Assembly (NCBI GenBank): GCA_027698105.1
Contig: JAQERH010000054.1
Coordinates: forward strand, 1 to 14,007
From: Lachnospiraceae bacterium AM93-12TA
GTDB taxonomy: Bacteria; Bacillota; Clostridia; Lachnospirales; Lachnospiraceae
Direction of reading: 5' to 3'
DNA: 14,007 nucleotides
Each line of letters begins with the position of its first letter. The first letter of the stretch is position 1. Position numbers and translations under genes: made by a program. Shown here piece by piece: positions 7,599 to 14,007 of the stretch. The notes below the pieces were generated by a model, which did no database searches, was not told where the DNA came from, and saw nothing but the letters and a program-made list of their open reading frames with translations.

Positions 7599-8483
7599 AT
7601 GATCAATTTTCTCTCCTATTTAATTAACGGCATCAGCCTGGGCAGCGTTTACGCGATTATTGCCCTGGGCTATACCATGGTTTATGGAATTGCAAAGATG
7701 CTGAATTTTGCCCATGGTGATATTATCATGGTAGGAGGTTTTACTGCCTTCACAGTAGTGAGTACCATGGGAGGCTCCCCGATTGTGGGAATTTTAGCGG
7801 CTGTGGCAGTCTGCACTGTCCTGGGCGTAGCAGTAGAGCGAGTGGCATATAGACCTCTGAGAGATGCGTCCCCTTTGGCGGTTCTGATCACGGCTATCGG
7901 TGTCAGCTACTTGCTTCAGAATGTGGCGCTTTTGATTTTTGGATCAAATGCCCGCCAGTTTACCTCTGTAGTAAATCTGCCTCCGTTAAAGCTGGCAGGA
8001 GGCGAACTCTCCATTTCAAGCGTAACGATTGTGACGATTCTGGCCTGTATTGTTATTATGGCAGGCTTAATGCTGTTTATTAACAAGACAAAAATCGGCC
8101 AGGCGATGCTGGCAGTATCAGAGGACAGAGGAGCTGCCACTCTGATGGGAATTAATGTAAACAGAACCATTGCTGTTACCTTTGCCATTGGTTCTGCCCT
8201 GGCGGCCATTGCCGGAGTGCTCCTGTGCTCTGCATACCCGTCCTTAACACCCTACACAGGCTCCATGCCTGGAATTAAAGCTTTCGTAGCGGCTGTCTTC
8301 GGGGGAATCGGATCTATTCCAGGCGCCTTGATCGGAGGCGTGCTTCTGGGGGTAATTGAGAACCTGACGAAGGCATATATTTCATCCCAGCTTTCAGACG
8401 CGATTGTATTTTCCGTACTCATTATTGTTCTGTTAGTGCGTCCGACTGGAATTCTGGGCAAAAAAGTGAGTGAGAAAGTGTAG
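7599..8483 (+). CDS. livH: Branched-chain amino-acid-type ABC importer permease (LivH)
   Basis: This is one of the two membrane subunits that form the transport channel with LivM. The 294-residue protein is hydrophobic throughout, with about eight membrane segments. It carries family landmarks: an N-terminal NGISLGSVYAIIALGYTMVYG, NFAHGD (36-41), the cytoplasmic loop LAVSEDRGAATLMGINVNRT (171-190) that docks on the ATPases, FGGIGSIPGALIGG (234-247) and the C-terminal RPTGILGKK (281-289). The frame is open back to a GTG at 7515, but that part has no membrane character. The ATG at 7599 with GAGG nine bases upstream matches the family N-terminus. Confidence 0.94.
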   Translation: MINFLSYLINGISLGSVYAIIALGYTMVYGIAKMLNFAHGDIIMVGGFTAFTVVSTMGGSPIVGILAAVAVCTVLGVAVERVAYRPLRDASPLAVLITAIGVSYLLQNVALLIFGSNARQFTSVVNLPPLKLAGGELSISSVTIVTILACIVIMAGLMLFINKTKIGQAMLAVSEDRGAATLMGINVNRTIAVTFAIGSALAAIAGVLLCSAYPSLTPYTGSMPGIKAFVAAVFGGIGSIPGALIGGVLLGVIENLTKAYISSQLSDAIVFSVLIIVLLVRPTGILGKKVSEKV

Positions 8484-8492
8484 GTGTAGGCC

Positions 8493-9587
8493 ATGAATAT
8501 CAAGACATACAGAAATAAAACGCTGGTTCAGAACGGCATCACATATGGCATAGTCCTGGCCTGCTTTGTTTTGATTCAGGTTCTGACAGCAGCAGGAGGA
8601 ATGACAAGTCTGTTAAAGGGAATTTTAGTTCCTCTGTGTACCTATGTAATTCTGGCAGTTTCCCTGAATCTGACAGTAGGCATTCTGGGAGAACTGAGTT
8701 TAGGACATGCAGGCTTTATGTGCGTAGGTGCGTTTGCAGGCGCATTTTTTACAAATTCCATGATGAAGACCTTTGATATTGCCAAGAATAATGATCAGGC
8801 AGTGCTTCTTCTTTTCATTGGCGCGATTGTAATCGGAGCGGCAGCAGCAGCTGTCTGCGGCCTGATTATCGGAATTCCTGTTCTCAGGCTGAAGGGAGAC
8901 TATCTTGCGATTGTAACCCTGGCGTTTGGAGAGATCATTAAAAATCTGATCAACGCCCTGTTTGTGGGAGTTGACAGCAGAGGAATTCATTTTTCTTTAA
9001 AAGATGCCTCCTCCCTGAATCTGGAAGAAGGTGGAGAAGTGATTATCAAGGGCGCCCAGGGTATTACAGGAACTCCCAAGGCGGCTACTTTTACCATTGG
9101 CATTATTCTGGTGCTGATTACTCTTTTTATTGTTCTGAATCTGGTTCACTCCAGAACAGGAAGAGCGATTATGGCGATCAGGGATAACCGGATTGCGGCT
9201 GAATCTGTAGGAATCAATATTACAAAATATAAGCTGATGGCTTTCGCTGTATCAGCGGCATTAGCAGGAGTGGCAGGTGTCCTTTATGCTCATAATCTGG
9301 CAACTCTGGCAGCTACGCCGAAAGCTTTTGGCTACAATATGTCTATTATGATTCTGGTATTCGTAGTGCTGGGCGGAATTGGAAATATCCGCGGCTCTAT
9401 CATTGCGGCAGTAGTGCTGACACTGCTTCCAGAGCTTTTGCGAGGACTCAGCAATTACAGAATGCTGATTTACGCCATTGTTCTGATTGCAATGATGCTG
9501 CTCAACTCCAGCCCAAAAGCGAAGGAGCTCAGAAGCCGTGCTGCAGCGTCGCTTAGAAAAAATAAGAGACAGGCGAAGGAGGAGTAA
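8493..9587 (+). CDS. livM: Branched-chain amino-acid-type ABC importer permease (LivM)
   Basis: This is the second channel subunit, 364 residues, with about nine to ten hydrophobic segments. Landmarks are LSLGHAGF (68-75), RLKGDYLAIVTLAFGEI (132-148), the ATPase-coupling loop AIRDNRIAAESVGIN (228-242) and a basic C-terminal tail (RKNKRQAKEE). The ribosome binding site is weak (GTAGG, close to the ATG), and only 9 bases separate it from livH, so translational coupling to livH is likely. Three bases separate its stop from livG. Confidence 0.94.
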   Translation: MNIKTYRNKTLVQNGITYGIVLACFVLIQVLTAAGGMTSLLKGILVPLCTYVILAVSLNLTVGILGELSLGHAGFMCVGAFAGAFFTNSMMKTFDIAKNNDQAVLLLFIGAIVIGAAAAAVCGLIIGIPVLRLKGDYLAIVTLAFGEIIKNLINALFVGVDSRGIHFSLKDASSLNLEEGGEVIIKGAQGITGTPKAATFTIGIILVLITLFIVLNLVHSRTGRAIMAIRDNRIAAESVGINITKYKLMAFAVSAALAGVAGVLYAHNLATLAATPKAFGYNMSIMILVFVVLGGIGNIRGSIIAAVVLTLLPELLRGLSNYRMLIYAIVLIAMMLLNSSPKAKELRSRAAASLRKNKRQAKEE

Positions 9588-9590
9588 GAC

Positions 9591-10349
9591 ATGGCAATGC
9601 TGGAAGTAAAAAATTTAAGTATCTCCTTCGGCGGACTGAAGGCAGTAGATGATTTTAATATTACCATTGAAAAAGGCCAGCTTTACGGTCTGATCGGCCC
9701 CAATGGAGCCGGAAAGACGACAGTATTTAACCTTCTGACGGGAGTGTACAAACCAGACGGAGGAATGATCCTTTTAGATGGAAAAAATATTGCAGGAAAG
9801 AAAAATATAGAAATTAACCGCGGAGGAATAGCAAGAACATTCCAGAATATCCGTTTATTTAAGGATTTGAGTGTGCTCGATAATGTAAAGGTCGGACTGC
9901 ACAATCATTATCAGTACAGCGCTCTTACAGGAATTTTCCGCCTTCCCAAATACAGGAAAGTGGAGCGCGAAATGGATGAGAAGGCTCTTGAGCTTTTAAA
10001 GGTATTTGATCTGGATCAGGAATTTGCAGTGAAGGCCTCTAACCTGCCTTATGGAAAGCAGAGAAAGCTGGAGATTGCCAGAGCCCTGGCTACAGAACCA
10101 AAGCTTCTTCTCTTAGACGAGCCGGCAGCCGGCATGAATCCAAATGAGACAAAAGAACTGATGGATACGATTCAGTTTGTCCGGGATCATTTCGATATGA
10201 CCATTCTTCTGATTGAGCACGATATGAAACTGGTGTCAGGAATCTGTGAAAAGCTGACTGTGCTGAATTTCGGACATGTGCTGACAGAGGGACCGACAGG
10301 AGAGGTGCTCAATAATCCAGAAGTTGTCAAGGCTTATCTGGGAGAGTAA
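9591..10349 (+). CDS. livG: Branched-chain amino-acid-type ABC importer ATPase (LivG)
   Basis: This cytoplasmic ATPase powers the importer together with LivF. The 252 residues contain Walker A GPNGAGKTT (36-44), Q-loop Gln85, signature LPYGKQ (152-157), Walker B LLLLDEP (172-178) and the switch histidine in IEHD (His210). The non-LSGGQ signature is normal for LivG. AAGGAGG lies 8 bases before the ATG. The first 17 bases of the gene are identical to those of livF (both encode MAMLEV). Confidence 0.96.
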   Translation: MAMLEVKNLSISFGGLKAVDDFNITIEKGQLYGLIGPNGAGKTTVFNLLTGVYKPDGGMILLDGKNIAGKKNIEINRGGIARTFQNIRLFKDLSVLDNVKVGLHNHYQYSALTGIFRLPKYRKVEREMDEKALELLKVFDLDQEFAVKASNLPYGKQRKLEIARALATEPKLLLLDEPAAGMNPNETKELMDTIQFVRDHFDMTILLIEHDMKLVSGICEKLTVLNFGHVLTEGPTGEVLNNPEVVKAYLGE

Positions 10350-10403
10350 GAGACAGCAGAACAGAGAGAAAAAGAAAGATTTGAAATTTAGGAGGTCAGA
10401 GTC

Positions 10404-11114
10404 ATGGCAATGCTGGAAGTCAAGGACTTAAATGTCTATTACGGTGTAATCCAGGCCCTTAAAGGAATCTCCTTTGAGGTGGAGGAGGGAGATGTCATTG
10501 CCCTTATCGGAGCTAACGGAGCTGGAAAGACGACAACGCTTCATGCACTTACAGGCCTGATTCCGGTAAAATCGGGAAGTATTGTATTTGAAGGAAAGGA
10601 TATTACCAAGCTTCCAGGTCATAAGCTGGTATCCATGGGAATTGCCCATGTGCCGGAAGGACGCCGGGTATTTGCCCAGCTGACGGTTCTGCAGAACCTG
10701 AAAATGGGAGCTTATACAAGAAACAATAAGCAGGAGAGCGAGGAAACCATTCAGAGGATTTACAAACGTTTTCCGAGACTGGAAGAGAGAAAGAATCAGC
10801 TGGCAGGAACCCTCTCAGGCGGAGAGCAGCAGATGTTAGCCATGGGCCGAGCCCTGATGTCCCATCCAAGGCTGATTGTTATGGACGAGCCGTCCATGGG
10901 TCTTTCGCCTTTATATGTAAATGAGATTTTTGAGATCATTAAAGAAATCAGTGCAGAGGGAACTACGGTTCTTTTAGTGGAGCAGAATGCCAAGAAAGCT
11001 CTCTCTATCGCTAACAAGGCGTACGTTCTTGAGACAGGAAAGATTGTGCTCAGAGGAGATGCCAAGGAACTGATGAATAATGATCAGGTCAAGAAAGCAT
11101 ATTTAAGTGAATAA
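10404..11114 (+). CDS. livF: Branched-chain amino-acid-type ABC importer ATPase (LivF)
   Basis: This is the partner ATPase of LivG, 236 residues. It has Walker A GANGAGKTT (36-44), signature LSGGEQQ (137-143) and Walker B LIVMDEP (157-163). The switch position reads VEQNA instead of containing histidine, which is the usual LivF pattern. AGGAGG precedes the ATG. A 54-base purine-rich spacer separates it from livG, with no clear structure. It is the last gene of the operon and is followed by a strong terminator. Confidence 0.96.
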   Translation: MAMLEVKDLNVYYGVIQALKGISFEVEEGDVIALIGANGAGKTTTLHALTGLIPVKSGSIVFEGKDITKLPGHKLVSMGIAHVPEGRRVFAQLTVLQNLKMGAYTRNNKQESEETIQRIYKRFPRLEERKNQLAGTLSGGEQQMLAMGRALMSHPRLIVMDEPSMGLSPLYVNEIFEIIKEISAEGTTVLLVEQNAKKALSIANKAYVLETGKIVLRGDAKELMNNDQVKKAYLSE

Positions 11115-11130
11115 TAGATAATGTCAATAG

Positions 11131-11176
11131 CAAAGAGAGGTTCATAGGTAAAAACAATTTGAGCCTCTCTTTGTTT
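11131..11176 (+). terminator. Intrinsic terminator of the liv operon
   Basis: A 14-bp stem pairs CAAAGAGAGGTTCA (11131-11144) with TGAGCCTCTCTTTG (11160-11173), with one U-G pair and a 15-base loop, followed by TTTCGTG. ATAG/CTAT bases outside could extend it across the T-run. The 3' arm is itself U-rich. It lies 17 bases after the livF stop. Confidence 0.82.
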
Positions 11177-11190
11177 CGTGCTATCCTCAA

Positions 11191-11221
11191 TGTAAAGAGT
11201 GTAAAACATTCTAATTAATGT
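11191..11221 (+). promoter_or_regulatory. Candidate pst control region with TGTAAA repeats and an inverted repeat
   Basis: Upstream of pstS are two direct TGTAAA copies (11191-11196 and 11200-11205, 9-base period) and an inverted repeat ACATT/AATGT (11206-11210 with 11217-11221). No good -35/-10 pair is visible, which fits an activator-dependent promoter such as a PhoP-controlled one. The 9-base period does not match the 11-base period of well-described Pho boxes, so the assignment is tentative. Confidence 0.3.
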
Positions 11222-11260
11222 GAGACAGATAAAAAACGCTGTGCTCAGAGGGAGGATACT

Positions 11261-12253
11261 ATGAGAAAAACATTAGCAGTTCTTACATCAGCAGCCATGG
11301 CGCTGAGTCTGACAGCCTGCGGAGCTGGACAGCCTGCAAAAGAAAGCGTTGCTGAAACAAAGGCAGAAACAGCTGCGGCTTCTGAAAGCGAGTCTGTTAA
11401 AGAAACAGAGGCAAAAGAAGCAGATGAATTCCAGTCATCTATCTTATTCTGTGGTTCTACTTCTTTATATCCGATTATGTCATCTCTGGCTTCTTCATTT
11501 ACGGAGGAGTATGTGACATGGGACAAGGTTGATGCATCATTTCCAGACAGCAATATTTCTGTGTATGTAGCTCCGGGCGGCTCTGGTGTGGGAGTCAGTG
11601 CTGCGATTGACGGTACAGCAGACTTTGGTATGGTAGCCAGAGAAATGAAGGATTCTGAGATTGAAGCTCTGGGAGCAGACTATCAGGAATTCGTTGTGGC
11701 AAAGGATGCTCTTACAGTATCTATAAATGCAGAAAACCCAATCTGTGATCTGACAGATGATATGACAACAGAGACGATTCGGAAAATCTTTTCCGGTGAG
11801 ATTGCCACCTGGAATCAGGTAGACGAATCCCTTCCGGCTGAGACCATTAACGTATATATCCGCGATCTGTCAGGAGGCGCTTATGAGGTATTCCAGAAGA
11901 GCGTAATGGGAGACAGTGAGGTAACAGCTTCTGCTACCCAGTCTGCATCTATGACAGAATTAGCTACTAATATTGCAGGTGATCCCTGGGGGATTGGCTA
12001 CGCAGGTTTTGGCGCTTACAATAAGGCAAATGCAGAAAAGCAGGTTCTGACAGCTATGAAGGTAGATGGTGTAGAGGCAACAGAGGAGAATATTATCAGC
12101 GGAGCCTATACCATTCAGAGACCGGTTATGTTTGTAACAGGAAAATCTGTCACTGCTTCTGAGCAGGCGTTTATTGACTATATTTTCTCACAGACAGGTG
12201 CGGATGTGGTGGAAGCCAATGGATATATTCCGGCGTTTACACCGGCTGAATAG
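11261..12253 (+). CDS. pstS: Phosphate ABC importer substrate-binding lipoprotein (PstS)
   Basis: This is the surface receptor that captures inorganic phosphate for the PstCA channel. The 330-residue precursor has a lipoprotein signal with Cys20 in LTAC and an acidic, low-complexity linker (about 28-55). The binding fold has GSTSLYP (65-71), APGGSGVGVSAAIDGTADFGM (104-124), KDALTVSIN (148-156) and IFSGEIATWNQV (176-187). The segment that usually reads R-x-x-GSGT is RDLSGGAYEVF here (201-211), so one phosphate-contact loop is altered. GGGAGG lies about 5 bases before the ATG. Context with pstC and pstA makes phosphate the best ligand call. Confidence 0.9.
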   Translation: MRKTLAVLTSAAMALSLTACGAGQPAKESVAETKAETAAASESESVKETEAKEADEFQSSILFCGSTSLYPIMSSLASSFTEEYVTWDKVDASFPDSNISVYVAPGGSGVGVSAAIDGTADFGMVAREMKDSEIEALGADYQEFVVAKDALTVSINAENPICDLTDDMTTETIRKIFSGEIATWNQVDESLPAETINVYIRDLSGGAYEVFQKSVMGDSEVTASATQSASMTELATNIAGDPWGIGYAGFGAYNKANAEKQVLTAMKVDGVEATEENIISGAYTIQRPVMFVTGKSVTASEQAFIDYIFSQTGADVVEANGYIPAFTPAE

Positions 12254-12259
12254 GTTAAA

Positions 12260-13138
12260 ATGAACGAAAAATTAAATGCTGTTGTTTCAGCTGTGATAAA
12301 GGCCCTGACCGCCCTGACTGTGCTGGTTCTGGCCTTTGTCATTTATTTTATCGTAAAGGAGGCACTGCCCACATTCCAAGAAGTGGCAGTGCCCGATTTT
12401 CTTTTTGGACGAAGGTGGATGCCGATTGCCTATACAGGAGAACCGTCTTTTGGCATTTTTCACTTTATCATGGCAACCCTGTATGTTTCAGCTGCGGCAT
12501 TGGCTCTGGCTGCCATAGTCAGTCTTGGTACTGCCCTGTTTCTTTCATGTGTGGCTTCAGATACCATGAGAAGCGTGCTATATCCTTTTGTGGATTTGCT
12601 GGCAGGGATTCCATCTGTTGTGTACGGCTTTGTAGGGCTGACAGTTCTGGTTCGCTTTTTTATCAGGAGGGGGATTCCGACAGGATCCTGTGTCCTGGCT
12701 GCTGCCATTGTCCTGGCAGTAATGCTGCTTCCCTTTCTGGTAGCTTCCTGCAGTGAAACCATGCTGAAAGTAAGAAAAAAATATGAACCTGCGGCTAAGG
12801 CTATGGGAATTTCCAAATGGCATATGGCTGCTACAATTATACTTCCTGCCTCATGGAAAAACATTCTTTTGTCTATGATCCTGGCAGTGGGAAGAGCCAT
12901 GGGAGAGACGATGGCAGTGATGATGGTAATTGGAAATGCAAATCTGTTTCCCAGACTTCTTGGAAAAAGCGAAACGATTGCAGCTGTGATTGCTCTGGAA
13001 ATGGGTACGGCAGAAGCCGGGAGCACCCATTACCATGCTCTATATGCAGCAGGTTTAGTTTTAATGATTCTGCTGTTTATGATTAATTCATGCATTGCCT
13101 GGATTCGCAGGAGAATCGAAAGGCAGGGGGGACTATGA
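12260..13138 (+). CDS. pstC: Phosphate ABC importer permease (PstC)
   Basis: This is a membrane channel subunit of 292 residues, with membrane segments at about 8-32, 68-98, 108-135, 145-165, 202-225 and 260-282. The ATPase-docking EAA loop is EPAAKAMGISKWHMAATIILP (176-196), followed by GRAMGETMAV (211-220). The ribosome binding site is poor (AGG seven bases or less from the ATG), and the gene starts 6 bases after pstS, so it probably relies on coupling. A terminator-like hairpin lies in codons 34-49. Its end overlaps the pstA start in ATGA. Confidence 0.93.
   Translation: MNEKLNAVVSAVIKALTALTVLVLAFVIYFIVKEALPTFQEVAVPDFLFGRRWMPIAYTGEPSFGIFHFIMATLYVSAAALALAAIVSLGTALFLSCVASDTMRSVLYPFVDLLAGIPSVVYGFVGLTVLVRFFIRRGIPTGSCVLAAAIVLAVMLLPFLVASCSETMLKVRKKYEPAAKAMGISKWHMAATIILPASWKNILLSMILAVGRAMGETMAVMMVIGNANLFPRLLGKSETIAAVIALEMGTAEAGSTHYHALYAAGLVLMILLFMINSCIAWIRRRIERQGGL
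12361..12406 (+). terminator. Terminator-like hairpin inside the pstC coding region
   Basis: GGCACTGCC (12361-12369) pairs perfectly with GGCAGTGCC (12385-12393). Further pairs AC/GT (12371-12372 with 12383-12384) and TTC/GAA (12374-12376 with 12380-12382) continue to a CAA loop, with single-base bulges at C12370 and A12373. Three bases later comes TTTTCTTTTT (12397-12406). This is the full layout of an intrinsic terminator, about 100 bases into pstC, and would cap pstCA expression relative to pstS. Confidence 0.6.
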
Positions 13139-13962
13139 AAATTCGAAATATGCTTGTTAAAATCTGGGCCTATGGCGGAATGCTCATTACAGCCTCTTTA
13201 GTTTTGTTTCTTTTTATTTATGTATTTTATAAAGGTTCAGGTACTATAAGCTGGGAATTTTTGTCTCAGCCGCCAAAGGGGGCAGTTCTGGGAGAAGAGG
13301 GGGGAATATGGCCTGCAATTGCAGGAAGTCTCTGCTTTACCGGAACAGCAGTTGCATTGGGGGGAATTCCGGCAGTAGCCTGTGCCCTGTATCTGAACTT
13401 TTACTGCAGAAGTTCCCACTTAAATCGGATCATTCAGGAGGCCATCCAGTGTATTTCAGGAATTCCATCCATTGTGCTGGGACTGTTTGCCTACAGTTTC
13501 CTGGTCAAAGGCCTAGGCTGGGGCAGATGTATCCTTTCAGCCAGTACAGCGCTGGCCATTATGATTCTTCCTTTTATTGAAGTGAGGGCTGAAAAAGCAT
13601 TCCGGGAAATTGATAAAAATCTGATTTTATCATCGTATGCCCTGGGCTGTCCAAGGTTCTATACGATATGGAATATTGTGCTTCCTGCATGCCGGGGGGA
13701 ACTGGTTTCCGGAATGATTCTGGGAGGATGCTATGCCATGGGAGCTACAGCTCCATTGATTTTTACAGGTGCAGTGGCATATTCCGGTCTTCCAACTGAT
13801 TTGAGAAAACCAGCTATGGCGCTTCCGATGCATCTGTATCTTTTGGTAGCTCAGGGAGAAACTTCCATGGATATGGCATATGGAACGGCTTTTGTGATGA
13901 TGGCACTGATTTTAGCTGGCAGCCTGGCGGCAACCATTTATGCAAGGAGGAGTCAAGATTGA
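13135..13962 (+). CDS. pstA: Phosphate ABC importer permease (PstA)
   Basis: This is the second channel subunit, 275 residues, with membrane segments at about 12-33, 58-90, 105-125, 132-150, 190-215 and 245-270. The EAA-type loop is SSYALGCPRFYTIWNIVLP (166-184), followed by GGCYAMGATAPLIFTG (197-212). The open frame reaches back to 13090 inside pstC, but the ATG at 13135 overlaps the pstC stop in ATGA, has a purine-rich GGGGG site just upstream and gives the normal family N-terminus. The two permeases are thus translationally coupled. Confidence 0.93.
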   Translation: MKIRNMLVKIWAYGGMLITASLVLFLFIYVFYKGSGTISWEFLSQPPKGAVLGEEGGIWPAIAGSLCFTGTAVALGGIPAVACALYLNFYCRSSHLNRIIQEAIQCISGIPSIVLGLFAYSFLVKGLGWGRCILSASTALAIMILPFIEVRAEKAFREIDKNLILSSYALGCPRFYTIWNIVLPACRGELVSGMILGGCYAMGATAPLIFTGAVAYSGLPTDLRKPAMALPMHLYLLVAQGETSMDMAYGTAFVMMALILAGSLAATIYARRSQD

Positions 13963-14007
13963 AAATGAGAAGTAGAGGGTATCCATTACCTTAATCGCAT
14001 CACAAAC
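13943..14007 (+). other. Ribosome binding site for the next pst gene, with no readable start of pstB
   Basis: AAGGAGG (13943-13949) sits in the last codons of pstA and should serve the next gene, expected to be the ATPase pstB. The starts it could use all stop quickly. TTG at 13959 and ATG at 13965 share a frame that ends at a TAA (13992-13994), and the ATT-initiated frame at 13958 meets TAG at 13973-13975. After 13968 another frame stays open to the edge (EVEGIHYLNRITN) but has no start codon here. Adding one base near 13973 would join the ATT frame to it. Whether this is a broken pstB, a sequence error or something else cannot be decided at the window edge. Confidence 0.4.

Noticed and set aside
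9591..10420. Identical first 17 bases of livG and livF as a possible regulatory repeat
   Set aside because: Both encode MAMLEV followed by similar ABC ATPase sequence, so paralogy of the two ATPases and a shared start are enough to explain it.
12460..13026. 188-codon antisense open frame across pstC
   Set aside because: It is a mirror of the membrane-protein codons of pstC, with no independent motif or start signal.
1..14007. CRISPR array, tRNA/rRNA genes, defence system or toxin-antitoxin module
   Set aside because: No spaced repeat array, no RNA gene signature and no such protein was seen. Every major open frame belongs to a well-known housekeeping or transport family, so I do not claim a novel multi-gene system.

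Overview
The window looks like ordinary core chromosome of a Firmicute, most likely a Lachnospiraceae/Clostridium-type gut anaerobe. This rests on strong AGGAGG-type ribosome binding sites, the gene order DUF512 radical-SAM protein - der - plsY - gpsA, lipoprotein-type binding proteins (LTAC lipobox) and a long (395 aa) PRPP synthetase variant. No mobile gene, CRISPR array, tRNA or rRNA is visible. The assignment is inference from gene content and was not tested by a search.

Layout. (1) 1-1265, minus strand: a palindromic hairpin region, then prs (PRPP synthetase). (2) 1266-1514: a divergent regulatory region with one sigma70-like promoter for each direction and a 20-bp tandem repeat exactly between them. 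(3) 1515-6037, plus strand: a housekeeping run of a PDZ/radical-SAM/DUF512 protein, a tiny coupled ORF (26 codons, uncertain), the ribosome-assembly GTPase der, and the phospholipid-precursor genes plsY and gpsA. GpsA makes sn-glycerol-3-phosphate and PlsY acylates it. (4) 6038-6267: an intergenic region with a near-consensus promoter and an operator-like inverted repeat. (5) 6268-11114: a complete branched-chain amino-acid (or related HAAT-family substrate) ABC importer in the order binding lipoprotein, two permeases, two ATPases (livJHMGF type), closed by a strong intrinsic terminator. (6) 11261 to the right edge: a phosphate importer pstS-pstC-pstA. The expected pstB is not readable in the last 45 bases.

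Both importer operons carry a terminator-like hairpin just after the binding-protein gene. In liv it sits between livJ and livH. In pst it lies inside the first 150 bases of pstC. Such a site would let the binding protein be made in excess of the membrane complex. I found no clear novel multi-gene system. The points most worth a second look are these two hairpins, the repeat between divergent promoters, the 26-codon ORF before der, and the missing pstB start.

Several starts were moved inward from the longest open frame because a good Shine-Dalgarno sequence or family-typical N-terminus fits the inner codon: prs 1265, DUF512 1515, der 2983, livJ 6268, livH 7599, pstA 13135.
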